Assembly (NCBI GenBank): GCA_026129865.1
Contig: JAHCHG010000003.1
Coordinates: 310,001 to 374,000, forward strand
Source of the DNA: Pyrinomonadaceae bacterium
GTDB lineage: Bacteria > Acidobacteriota > Blastocatellia > Pyrinomonadales > Pyrinomonadaceae
Direction of reading: 5' to 3'
DNA length: 64,000 nucleotides
A model generated the notes under the pieces. The model was not told the origin of the DNA, searched no databases, and worked only from the letters and a program-made list of their open reading frames with translations. Of the stretch, positions 1-8,288 are shown piece by piece (position 1 is the stretch's first letter; every line of letters begins with the position of its first letter). Both the position numbers and the translations under genes were made by a program.

Positions 1-636
1 AAGCTGTCATCGGAAGATCCGACGCACAGCCAGCTGACGCTCGAAGCCGGTTTCCTGGCTTTGAAAGACATGATCATCAACGTGGTCGGGCATCACGGGT
101 ACAAGTATTTTCCGGTTGTCGCGACATTCGCGGTTTTGGTTCTGGTTTCCAATTTGATGGGATTGTTCCCGCTGTTCATGTCGCCGACGGCTTCGGTTAA
201 TGTAACGTTCGCGCTTGGTATCTCATCGTTCGTTTATTACAACTATGTCGGCATCAAGGAAAACGGCTTGGTTGGGCATCTTGCGCATTTTGCGGGACCG
301 AAACTTCCGCTGGTGATTGCGCTGTTCATTACGCCTTTGATCTTCGGTATCGAGCTTGTCAGTAACATGATCCGCCCGATGACTCTTGGTTTACGGCTCT
401 TTGCGAATATGTTCGCGGACGAGCAGATCGCCTTGAACGTAGCAAATCTTGCGTCGCCGTACACGAATATTCTGCTGCCGATCGCGCTAATGCCGCTTGC
501 AGTTTTTGTCGCTTTTGTTCAGACACTTGTATTTACATTGCTGTCGATGATCTACATCAGCGAAGTTACGCACGAACCGCATGATCATCATGAAGAAGAT
601 CACGCACATTCCGAAGCCGTGCCGGCGCACGCGTAA
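1..636 (+). CDS. atpB: ATP synthase F0 subunit a, 5'-truncated by window edge
   Basis: Membrane subunit a of F-type ATP synthase, which forms the ion half-channels beside the c-ring. The reading frame is open from base 1, so the gene starts upstream of the window; 211 residues are visible. Several hydrophobic helices are seen. The hallmark segment LGLRLFANM carries the essential stator Arg at visible residue 132. The C-terminus is unusually His/Glu-rich (EPHDHHEEDHAH), which could bind metal or simply be a polar tail. atpE follows on the same strand after about 250 bp. No other ATP synthase genes follow, so the a/c genes are apparently separated from the rest of the complex. Confidence 0.95.
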   Translation, partial: KLSSEDPTHSQLTLEAGFLALKDMIINVVGHHGYKYFPVVATFAVLVLVSNLMGLFPLFMSPTASVNVTFALGISSFVYYNYVGIKENGLVGHLAHFAGPKLPLVIALFITPLIFGIELVSNMIRPMTLGLRLFANMFADEQIALNVANLASPYTNILLPIALMPLAVFVAFVQTLVFTLLSMIYISEVTHEPHDHHEEDHAHSEAVPAHA

Positions 637-890
637 AAAGTTTCCGCTGTGAGTAACGTTGATCGGCTCACCGCAATCGAAGGAATCTTGATCAACAAAC
701 AACGATCTTTTGAAAAACCGGGAAATTTGCCAATTATAGTGAGAATATGCCCGCACGCAACAGGAGCCTCGACTCCAACGAGAGTAGAAATCGAGTGCAT
801 ACCGGAAGTGAGGCGAAATAATACCCGGCGGGTTTTTTAGAATTTTCAATTGATCTTCGAAAAAACAAAATAGTTTAGGAGATTATTACA

Positions 891-1214
891 ATGAAAAAGT
901 TTAAATATGTATTTTTTGCCGCGCTTGCTCTGATGGCGATGGCTGCAGTTTCAATGGCGCAAACGGGCGCTGCGGACAATGAAAACACGGTTAATGCTTA
1001 CAAAGCACTCGGAACAGGAATCGGCGTACTCGGTTTCGGTATTGTTGCAGGTCTTGCAGGTATCGGACAGGGTTTGGTCGGTTCGCGTGCTGCTGAAGGC
1101 GCTGCCCGCAATCCCGGCGCTGCCGGAACGGTTCAGACGATGATGATCATCGCGCTGGCTCTTATCGAGTCGCTCGTACTTTTCGGATTCGTTGTTGTTC
1201 TGCTTAAAATATGA
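891..1214 (+). CDS. atpE: ATP synthase F0 subunit c with signal-like N-terminal extension
   Basis: Subunit c forms the rotor ring and carries the ion-binding carboxylate. The protein is 107 residues, longer than the usual 70-90, because a Lys-rich hydrophobic segment ending AVSMAQ (residues 1-24) precedes the core hairpin; this resembles a cleavable signal peptide. Helix 1 is about residues 41-65, the polar loop has R73-N74-P75, and helix 2 is about 84-107 with the carboxylate E93. Q60, E93 and S94 match the spacing of the Na+ ligands in Na+-type c subunits, but the following Thr and Tyr positions are Leu and Phe. AGGAG at 877-881 supports the ATG start. A strong terminator follows. Confidence 0.95.
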   Translation: MKKFKYVFFAALALMAMAAVSMAQTGAADNENTVNAYKALGTGIGVLGFGIVAGLAGIGQGLVGSRAAEGAARNPGAAGTVQTMMIIALALIESLVLFGFVVVLLKI

Positions 1215-1252
1215 TCTCGAAACGCTCAAAAGGCGTTACATTTCATTAAGTT

Positions 1253-1294
1253 AAAATGCGGGCAAAGTCTTATGCTTTGTCCGTATTTTCTTTG
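1253..1294 (+). terminator. Rho-independent terminator after atpE
   Basis: A near-perfect 15-bp stem pairs 1253-1267 with 1275-1289, using G-T wobbles, around a 7-base loop. A T-rich tract follows (tattttctttgttttt). It separates atpBE from the kinase-like gene. Confidence 0.85.
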
Positions 1295-1385
1295 TTTTTG
1301 CAAAAATCGTGTGTTACAACTTAGTCAAAGCGAATTGAATCTCAGAAATTGTCCGTAAAGTATATTCAATTTAAGATTTTGAAAG

Positions 1386-2951
1386 ATGAGTGAAGTAGTT
1401 TTTGAACAAAAAGTTGAGCTTCTGGATCGCTACGTCGGAAAGGTCGTAGCTGACAAATACCGCATCGAAAGCGAATGGCGCGTGTCCGGTTTGGGTAAAA
1501 TGTACCGCGCGAAACATTTGCTTATGGATCGACCGGTTACGTTGAAGATCCTCTCGCCGGCGCTTGCCGTTGACGTCAAGATCGTCAACCGGTTTTCCGC
1601 CGAAGCGCGGACGATTTCGCAGCTTTCGCATCCGAATATACTGAACGTTACCGATTTTGGAACTACGCCGGAAGGCAGTGTTTACATCGTTTTGGAAGAC
1701 GGCGCCGGCGAAACGATAAAGAACGTGATCGAAGGTTCGCAGGAATTTTCAGTCGAACGCGCGGTAAATGCGGTGCGCGGAATCGCCGCGGCGCTGACGG
1801 CTGCGCACGACAAAAAGATTCTTCATAAACATCTTACTAGTGATAGTGTTTTGCTCGTTAGAGCCGACGATCAGACCGAATCTGTTAAGGTTCTCGATTT
1901 CGGTGCGGTTAAACCGTCCGACGACGGAATGTTCGCGGAAGAACTCTCCCGGGAGGATCTAGTTTACACGGCGCCCGAACTGATAAGCGGATCGAAGGAC
2001 GCGGACGAACGTTCCGACATTTTTTCCGCCGGGATCGTTTTTTACGAAATGCTCGCCGGAGAACCGCCGTTTGTTGCGGAAAACGGCGAAGAAATGCTTG
2101 CTCGGCAATCGGAAAATCCGCCGCTGCCGCTGTCCGCTTTTCGCGACGATATTCCTGAAGGATTGGAAACGGTTCTACTTCGGGCGATCTCGCTGGATCC
2201 GGACATGCGTTATCAAAAGGCTTCGGCATTTTATGATGACCTCGCGCCGTTTGCGGCAGATGGATCCGTTACAGAACCGGTTCCGGCGACATCGGCAGAA
2301 CTTGCGGCTGCGAACAACAACATTTGGAAGACAGCATTCGTCGTATTGGCAGGAATCTCTCTGCTTGCTGTCGGAATGATCTATGCAACTTATACAAAGC
2401 AAACGGATCCGACGACTCAGCTTCAGACGGATGCAAACGGACTTCCTGTTCAGCCGCTGAATCCCGCAACAGGTATTAACGAGCAGAATCTTATTTTTTC
2501 GCCGGACGGAACGTTGCCCGAGATAGTCGGAACAAATCCCGGCGCGGAAGTCGCTCCCGGCGGCGACGGATACGACCCTTGGGCTCGCGGCGGCGCTCCG
2601 CCCCCGGGTGCACCGACTTATCCGAGCGGCGGACAGATCATTACAATTCCCGGCGACGGCAGCGGAAGTCAATTTATGCCCGGTTTAGACGCGTCGGGCG
2701 GAATAATCTTGATCCCGGTTCCCGTAAATTCAAATACCGCTCCGGCGGCGACTCCGAAACCCGGAAAATCACCGCCTGCAAATACGGCTGATCCTGCGAC
2801 CAAGGACCCCGAAACGAAGCCTGAAACGAAGCCGACGGTGCCGAAAACGGAAAAAACTCCCGCACCGAAACCGGCTGAAACAAAGGAAAAGCCTCCGGCT
2901 TCGTCCGGCGATAAGACCGGGAAAAGCGGAAAAGAACAGGACGCGTTGTAA
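1386..2951 (+). CDS. Membrane-anchored serine/threonine kinase-fold protein, probable pseudokinase
   Basis: Hanks-type kinase fold at residues about 25-300, one transmembrane helix at about 317-339, and a Pro/Gly/Thr-rich outer tail to residue 521. Seen in the sequence: the ATP-anchoring Lys is present (VTLKIL, K54), as is the alpha-C Glu (E73), DFG (171-173) and the APE-like YTAPEL. The catalytic loop reads HKHLTSDS (147-154) where active kinases have HRDLKPxN, so the catalytic Asp is His, the Lys is Thr and the metal-binding Asn is Ser. The glycine loop is also degenerate (VSGLGKMY). Family knowledge says these losses usually abolish phosphotransfer. It probably acts as a sensor or scaffold; the ligand is unknown. 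It stands alone between atpE and convergent lpxK. Confidence 0.85.
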   Translation: MSEVVFEQKVELLDRYVGKVVADKYRIESEWRVSGLGKMYRAKHLLMDRPVTLKILSPALAVDVKIVNRFSAEARTISQLSHPNILNVTDFGTTPEGSVYIVLEDGAGETIKNVIEGSQEFSVERAVNAVRGIAAALTAAHDKKILHKHLTSDSVLLVRADDQTESVKVLDFGAVKPSDDGMFAEELSREDLVYTAPELISGSKDADERSDIFSAGIVFYEMLAGEPPFVAENGEEMLARQSENPPLPLSAFRDDIPEGLETVLLRAISLDPDMRYQKASAFYDDLAPFAADGSVTEPVPATSAELAAANNNIWKTAFVVLAGISLLAVGMIYATYTKQTDPTTQLQTDANGLPVQPLNPATGINEQNLIFSPDGTLPEIVGTNPGAEVAPGGDGYDPWARGGAPPPGAPTYPSGGQIITIPGDGSGSQFMPGLDASGGIILIPVPVNSNTAPAATPKPGKSPPANTADPATKDPETKPETKPTVPKTEKTPAPKPAETKEKPPASSGDKTGKSGKEQDAL

Positions 2952-2956
2952 ATTTT

Positions 2957-4000
2957 CTATTGAGTGCTGTTTACGGCTGTGCGAATGATATCGCGCAGCC
3001 GTTTTTCATTTTCGAAGTGCAAACGGTTTTCGACAACAAAACAGGGAATTTTCAGATCCGATTTTCCTAGTTTTACCGCGTCCTTCGCTGTTGTTAGAAG
3101 CATTACAGCGCCGGATTTTTTGGCAGTTTCGATAATGGTTTGAACGTCTTTCTGATCGTAAAAATGATGATCTCGAAATTTTAATGTCGCAGCAACATTA
3201 AATTGTTCTAGCTCAAGCTGATCGAAAAAATTTCCGGGGTTGCCGAGTCCGCAAAATGCAAGCGCGGGCGCTGTTTTCAGATTTTCAGATATTTGAGAGT
3301 TACTTTCAGAAATGCGCTCGCAGAATTTTTCAAGCGGTGTTATCGAGCCGATCTCATTGAAACATTCCAAAATAAGAATTCCCGGTGCTATCTTTTGAAT
3401 ATCCTTGATGATCGACCCAGTTTCGCCGGCAAGATTTGAGCGGCTTAGGATCGATAGATCCGCGCGTTCGAGATTTTCGAGCGGTTCACGAAGACGACCG
3501 AACGGCAGCATTTTTCCGTTTCCAAAAGGATCTGTCGCGTCGATAACGACAATATCCAGGTCGCGGCGGACTCGACGATGCTGAAATGCATCGTCCAGGA
3601 CGAAAACAGTCGTGCCAAGTTTTTCGCGTGCCCAAATCGAAGCTGCGACGCGATCGCGGTCTGCAATGACCGCGGCTTTTCCGTCGAGTTTGCGGGCAAG
3701 TTCCAGCGGTTCATCGCCGGTAATGATCGGATCGTTTTGAATTTTTGTCCCGTCGGAGACGATAACGCGGTTTGAACCATTTTGACGCCCGTAACCGCGT
3801 GTCAAAATACAAACTTTTTCACCCGATTCCGCGAGTATTTCGGCAATAAACGCGACGATCGGCGTTTTGCCCGTTCCGCCTGTCGTTATGTTCCCGACGC
3901 TGATCACCGGAACTCCGAGATCATAAGACCGGAAGCTTTCACGGTCATACAAGCGATTTCGAAGATTTGTGATCGCGCCGTAAATTTGAGACAAGGGCAT
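2957..4000 (-). CDS. lpxK: Tetraacyldisaccharide 4'-kinase
   Basis: Phosphorylates the lipid A disaccharide at the 4' position in the inner membrane, a late step of lipid A synthesis. Length 347 is normal for LpxK. The P-loop GNITTGGTGKTP lies at residues 36-47 and the family motif DDAFQHRRVRRDLDIV follows further on. It implies that the organism makes lipid A and has an outer membrane. The ATG is only 3 bp downstream of the trpD stop, so it is the last gene of the trp run and probably depends on that transcript. The coupling of lipid A to tryptophan genes may be only positional. Confidence 0.93.
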   Translation of the reverse strand: MPLSQIYGAITNLRNRLYDRESFRSYDLGVPVISVGNITTGGTGKTPIVAFIAEILAESGEKVCILTRGYGRQNGSNRVIVSDGTKIQNDPIITGDEPLELARKLDGKAAVIADRDRVAASIWAREKLGTTVFVLDDAFQHRRVRRDLDIVVIDATDPFGNGKMLPFGRLREPLENLERADLSILSRSNLAGETGSIIKDIQKIAPGILILECFNEIGSITPLEKFCERISESNSQISENLKTAPALAFCGLGNPGNFFDQLELEQFNVAATLKFRDHHFYDQKDVQTIIETAKKSGAVMLLTTAKDAVKLGKSDLKIPCFVVENRLHFENEKRLRDIIRTAVNSTQ

Positions 4001-4003
4001 AAA

Positions 4004-5083
4004 CTATTTCTTGTTCGTCGCGGCGATCATACGCTCCATTTTTGCTAATGCAGATCGGCTGTCGATGCTTTGTTCGGCAAGACGCGCGGCTCGCTTTGCG
4101 TCCGGTTCCACACCGCCGATCATCAGCGCTGCGGCGGCATTTATAACGATCAGCGAACGCGCTTCGTCGCGCCTTTTTCCTTCGAGCACTTCTAAAATTA
4201 TCTTTGCGCTTTCCGTCGGCGATTCGGTTCTTAAATGCGAAATATCGGCGCGTTTTAAGCCGAACTCCTCCGGCGCGATCTTAAAGGAGCGAATCTTTCG
4301 TCCGGAAACTTCGGAGACAAGAGTTTCGCCGTTTAGCGTAATTTCGTCCAAGCCGTCCTCGCCGCTGACGATCCAGCCGCGGTCCGTTTTCAAACGGCTC
4401 AGGGCTTTTGCCGCCGGTTCGATCAATGAAGAATGCCAAACACCGATCAAATGATGCGGCGCTCCCGCCGGATTTGCCAGCGCCTCAAGTAAATTAAGAC
4501 ATGTTCGAATGCCGAGACTTCGCGAAATATCTTTCAACCGGCGCGATTCGGGATGAAATTTTGCAGAAAATAAAAAACCGATGCCTGCACCATTTAAACA
4601 TGCCTGCGAAACCTTCGGTTCGATCGACACTCTTATTCCAAGTTTTTCCAATCCTTCCGCGCCGCCGGTTTGTCCCTTTGAACCGCGTCCAGTGTGTTTC
4701 GCAACGGGAAGTCCCGCGCCTGCGGCAACAAATGCCGTTGCGGTCGATACATTAAAGGTTTTTGCTTCGCTTGAGCCCGTGCCTGAAATGTTAATAAAAT
4801 TGTCAAAACGCGAAGAGATCTTAACCGACTTTCGAAGCATCGCTTTTGTCATTCCCGCAATCTCTTCCGGCGTTTCGCCCTTTGCGGTTAGTGCGGTAAC
4901 GGCACCCGCGATCTGAGTCGCGTTTGCGTTTCTATCGGTCAACGCAAGGAAAAAATCAGCGGCTTTTTCGTAAGTCAAATTCTCCCGGCGCGTCAAACGC
5001 ACCAAATATTTAAAGAGATTTGTATCGGCTTTCGAATTGGTCGCGGAGATCGGCGCGGCGATCAGCCATTCAGGTTTTGGCAT
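4004..5083 (-). CDS. trpD: Anthranilate phosphoribosyltransferase, motif-divergent
   Basis: Transfers phosphoribose from PRPP to anthranilate in tryptophan synthesis. Length 359 and overall layout fit the family: GTG-containing PRPP loop, TFNVSTA, a KH-type loop and a C-terminal NPAGAP region. The signature loops differ from the textbook forms. GTGGDG is replaced by GTGSSE, and KHGNRS by KHTGRG, so the Asn that contacts anthranilate is Gly. Close linkage to trpE and trpG argues for the normal role; a related TrpD2-type activity is the alternative. It is 43 bp downstream of trpG and 3 bp upstream of lpxK. Confidence 0.85.
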   Translation of the reverse strand: MPKPEWLIAAPISATNSKADTNLFKYLVRLTRRENLTYEKAADFFLALTDRNANATQIAGAVTALTAKGETPEEIAGMTKAMLRKSVKISSRFDNFINISGTGSSEAKTFNVSTATAFVAAGAGLPVAKHTGRGSKGQTGGAEGLEKLGIRVSIEPKVSQACLNGAGIGFLFSAKFHPESRRLKDISRSLGIRTCLNLLEALANPAGAPHHLIGVWHSSLIEPAAKALSRLKTDRGWIVSGEDGLDEITLNGETLVSEVSGRKIRSFKIAPEEFGLKRADISHLRTESPTESAKIILEVLEGKRRDEARSLIVINAAAALMIGGVEPDAKRAARLAEQSIDSRSALAKMERMIAATNKK

Positions 5084-5126
5084 ACGGCTATTATAAACGC
5101 CGAATTACAGCTGACAACCAGAGAAG

Positions 5127-5693
5127 TTATAAGTTAAGAAAATTCGCCAGAAGCTTTTTTCCGTCGGTCGTCAAGATCGATTCCGGATGAAACTGCACGC
5201 CCTCGATCGGCAGCGATTTATGCCGCAAACCCATTATCAGCCCGTCAGGCGACGCTGCGGAAATTTCCAGACATTCAGGCAGAGTTTCGCGCTCGACGAT
5301 CAGAGAATGATAACGTCCGGCACTGAAATTTTGTGCAAGTCCCGAAAACACGGTTTTGCCGTCATGGATAATTTCCACCGGTTTTCCGTGAACCGGTTCA
5401 GGCGCTCTGATAACTTTTCCGCCAAAGATCTGACCGATCGCTTGATGACCTAAACAAACGCCCAGGATCGGCATGTTTTCGCCGAAAAGCTTAATGCATT
5501 CAAGCGAAACTCCTGCATCGTCCGGAGTTCCCGGTCCGGGCGAGATTAATATTTTTGCGGGTTTTATTTCCGATTCGATCTCGTCTAGCGAAACTTCGTC
5601 GTTTCGACGAACGATCATTTCGGCGCCGAGTTCGCCGAGATATTGAACGAGGTTGTAGGTAAACGAATCGTAATTATCGATGACTAAAAGCAT
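5127..5693 (-). CDS. trpG: Anthranilate synthase glutamine amidotransferase subunit
   Basis: Hydrolyses glutamine and delivers ammonia to TrpE. It is a class I amidotransferase of 188 residues with the start chosen at MLLVIDNYDSFTYNL, where homology begins; the frame stays open upstream but that part is not conserved. The nucleophile is C80 in GVCLGHQ and the His-Glu pair is in FHPES near the end. The ATG overlaps the stop of the upstream ankyrin gene by one base, a typical sign of translational coupling. A para-aminobenzoate synthase role (PabA) is possible too, since many bacteria share this subunit. Confidence 0.95.
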   Translation of the reverse strand: MLLVIDNYDSFTYNLVQYLGELGAEMIVRRNDEVSLDEIESEIKPAKILISPGPGTPDDAGVSLECIKLFGENMPILGVCLGHQAIGQIFGGKVIRAPEPVHGKPVEIIHDGKTVFSGLAQNFSAGRYHSLIVERETLPECLEISAASPDGLIMGLRHKSLPIEGVQFHPESILTTDGKKLLANFLNL

Positions 5694-6520
5694 TATTTTT
5701 TTAAAAGTTCGAACAATTCCGCGTGATTCCTTTCCTTTGCCCAATCTAGCGCGGTCTTTCCTTCCGAATCCTTGATCGATCTGTCGGCACCTTTGGCGAG
5801 AAGCATTTCAACGATCTGTCTGCGCGTACCTGACGATACCGATTTGTTCTGAGCGATAAAGATCAGTGCATGCGCGTTGTTCTCTGTTTCCTGTTTATTC
5901 ACCTCGGCACCTTTATCGATCATCAGTTTAACGATCTCCGGGTCCGCGTCGGAATCGACCACCGCTTCGACAAGCGGAAGTGAGCCGCGGCTGTCGGATT
6001 TGTTCGGATCGGCGCCGCGGTCGAGCAAACGTTTTACAAGATCTTTTTCGCCGCGCGCGACGGCGACATATAAAACGGTTTGATCGTTCGTCTTCGAATC
6101 GATTCGACCGGGAACATTCACATCGGCGTTTTTTTCCAGCAGTAAATTAAAAATTTCTTCATTTTTCTTCAGCGCAAGATGTATCGGCGAATTGCCGAGA
6201 TCGTCGCGCATGTTGATGTCAGCACTTTCGACAAGAAGCTTTATCAGCGGCGTTTCCGCATGGTGCAATGCGAAGGTCAAGGCGGTTTCGCCGGCTTCAT
6301 TTTTTGCATTTGGATTTATTCCGCCCTGCAGGAATCCTTTGACCGCAATACCGTCGTTCCCCCGAATCGCCCTGAAAAACTGCGGTTCGGTGAAGTTAAA
6401 TCCGCGAAGTTTGAGCATGTTTTGCGCCATTTCGGGCGTCGTTTCATCGGAACGAGCGGTGCAGGCGGCAAGGCTCAAGATGGCTAGAGCCGATATCAAC
6501 AAAAAAGTGAAAAATTTCAT
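5693..6520 (-). CDS. Ankyrin-repeat lipoprotein inside the trp operon
   Basis: A 275-residue protein with a lipoprotein signal (MKFFTFLL to LSLAAC) and about six ankyrin repeats from residue 50 to the end, with typical phrases such as ETALTFAL, NSPIHLAL, GADPNKSD and GKTALDWA. The start is placed at this Met because it begins the signal peptide; the open frame upstream would put a basic leader before it. It should be exported and lipid-anchored, where ankyrin repeats serve protein binding. It sits 28 bp after trpE and its stop overlaps the trpG start. No role in tryptophan synthesis is known for such a protein; the partner is unknown. Confidence 0.88.
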   Translation of the reverse strand: MKFFTFLLISALAILSLAACTARSDETTPEMAQNMLKLRGFNFTEPQFFRAIRGNDGIAVKGFLQGGINPNAKNEAGETALTFALHHAETPLIKLLVESADINMRDDLGNSPIHLALKKNEEIFNLLLEKNADVNVPGRIDSKTNDQTVLYVAVARGEKDLVKRLLDRGADPNKSDSRGSLPLVEAVVDSDADPEIVKLMIDKGAEVNKQETENNAHALIFIAQNKSVSSGTRRQIVEMLLAKGADRSIKDSEGKTALDWAKERNHAELFELLKK

Positions 6521-6548
6521 AGCAGTAAATAAAAGACCGTTCTTTCGA

Positions 6549-8075
6549 TCAAGTGTTCTGTGCCGACGCCAACTCGTCAAATGTCTCTGCAAGTTCGATT
6601 GCCGATCTTAAGGCAAGAGCCTTGTTCAATGTTTCCTGGAACTCACTTTCCGGAACGGAATCGGCGACGATGCCGGCACCTGCCTGGATCGTTGCGACGC
6701 CGTTTTCAAGCTCGATCGTGCGAATTGCTATACATGTGTCGAGATTTTCCGCGTAATCGATATAACCGATCGCGCCCGAATAAACGCCGCGCGAAGTCGG
6801 TTCAAGCTCGTCAATGATCCGCATTGCGGCAACCTTTGGCGCGCCGGAGACGGTTCCGGCGGGAAAGCAGGAACCAAGCGCGTCAAAGCGATCAAGACCG
6901 GCTTTTAATTTTGAACGTAAACTTGTGACAAGATGCTGAACATGCGAATATCGTTCGATCTTCATCAATTCTGCGACCTTTACCGAGCCGAATTCGGAAA
7001 CGCGCCCGAGATCGTTTCGCCCGAGATCGACAAGCATCGTATGTTCGGAAACTTCCTTCACGTCGTGCAGCATTTCCAAGCCGAGTGCGGCGTCTTCGGC
7101 TTCGTTCGCGCCCCGTTTTCGCGTGCCGGCGATGGGTCTATATTCAAGATCGCGACCGAAACTTCTGATCAGCATTTCCGGCGACGCGCCTATCAAATGC
7201 TTTTCGCCGAAATTCAGATAAAACATATACGGCGAAGGATTTGTCGTTCTAAGAGCGCGGTAAATATTCATCGGCGCGGCGTTTGTTTGCCGCGTAAAAC
7301 GCTGCGATAGAACGACCTGATAAGCATCGCCGGCAAGAATTTTCTCTTTTACCGCGGCGACCGCCGATAAAAAATCTGCTTTTTTCCAGTTTGATTCGTA
7401 ATCATCCGACGAAAGACTTACATTTTCGTTCGTAGAAATTTGAAACTCAGCGGAACTTTTAAGTCGAGCTTCTAGATCGCGCGTTTTGTCGACGGCGTTT
7501 TCAAAAAGCTGCCTTAAATTCCGCTCGTCGTCCTGCGCTTCATCGGTGAAAACAACGGAGACGATCTCGATCCGCTGCTTTACGCGGTCGAAAACCATCA
7601 GATCACGAAAAAACATCCAATTCGCATCTTCGCTTTTCGAAGCGTTACCATCGCTTAACGCAGTTTCAAACCATTTCGCGGCTGAGTAGGCAAAAAATCC
7701 GACCGCACCTCCGCAAAGCGGCGGCAGATTTTCGCGGACAGCGAGCTTGTTTTCCCTAAAATGCTCTCGCAAAAATTCGAGCAAAGAAACCTTCGCAGCT
7801 TTCGGTCCGCCGTCGAAGTTGTCGATGTAAGTTTCGCCATTTGAAGAAGTTATAGTAAACTTCGGATTCGCTGCAAGAAATGAAAACCGGGCGATCTTTT
7901 CGCCTCCTTCGACAGATTCGAAAAGAAACGAGCGGTCGTTTTCCGATGCGATCCTGAGAAACGCGCTGACCGGTGTATGAAGATCGGCAAGAACGCTCCG
8001 AACGATCGGTACCACATTTCCTTTCGCCGATTCTTTTTGAAATTCTTCAAAGGTTTTGGGATATAATTCAAGCAT
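6549..8075 (-). CDS. trpE: Anthranilate synthase component I
   Basis: Converts chorismate and ammonia to anthranilate, the first committed step to tryptophan. Length 508 is normal. Visible chorismate-enzyme motifs are GASPEMLIR, PIAGTRKRG, MLVDLGRNDLGRV, PAGTVSGAPK and RGVYSGAIGY. The N-terminal FLFESVEGG resembles the tryptophan-binding LLES region, so feedback inhibition is likely. It is the first gene of the minus-strand run and reads away from the secreted helical protein. I saw no leader peptide with tandem Trp codons in the upstream 200 bp. Confidence 0.95.
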   Translation of the reverse strand: MLELYPKTFEEFQKESAKGNVVPIVRSVLADLHTPVSAFLRIASENDRSFLFESVEGGEKIARFSFLAANPKFTITSSNGETYIDNFDGGPKAAKVSLLEFLREHFRENKLAVRENLPPLCGGAVGFFAYSAAKWFETALSDGNASKSEDANWMFFRDLMVFDRVKQRIEIVSVVFTDEAQDDERNLRQLFENAVDKTRDLEARLKSSAEFQISTNENVSLSSDDYESNWKKADFLSAVAAVKEKILAGDAYQVVLSQRFTRQTNAAPMNIYRALRTTNPSPYMFYLNFGEKHLIGASPEMLIRSFGRDLEYRPIAGTRKRGANEAEDAALGLEMLHDVKEVSEHTMLVDLGRNDLGRVSEFGSVKVAELMKIERYSHVQHLVTSLRSKLKAGLDRFDALGSCFPAGTVSGAPKVAAMRIIDELEPTSRGVYSGAIGYIDYAENLDTCIAIRTIELENGVATIQAGAGIVADSVPESEFQETLNKALALRSAIELAETFDELASAQNT

Positions 8076-8288
8076 ATCGTAAACGTCTTTCGACTAAATT
8101 TTGCAGATCTCGATCGACCGCCGCCGGTCGCAGTTTTGACTTCCAACGGCGCTTTCACACGCGATCTAAGATAAACAAAAATTAAACTTTCCGGACGCGC
8201 AAAGTTATTGTAAAGGAAGCGTCAAAGTTCGGGAAGTAACCCGGTTCTAAATTTCAACCACTGAGCGCATCGCTCCACGGAGGCATAA

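Noticed and set aside
649-840. 63-codon frame between atpB and atpE
   Set aside because: GTG start without a ribosome site, no recognisable protein, and antisense frames overlap it. Treated as spacer.
8076-8288. Trp leader peptide/attenuator before trpE
   Set aside because: No short frame with tandem Trp codons and no terminator/antiterminator pair was seen.
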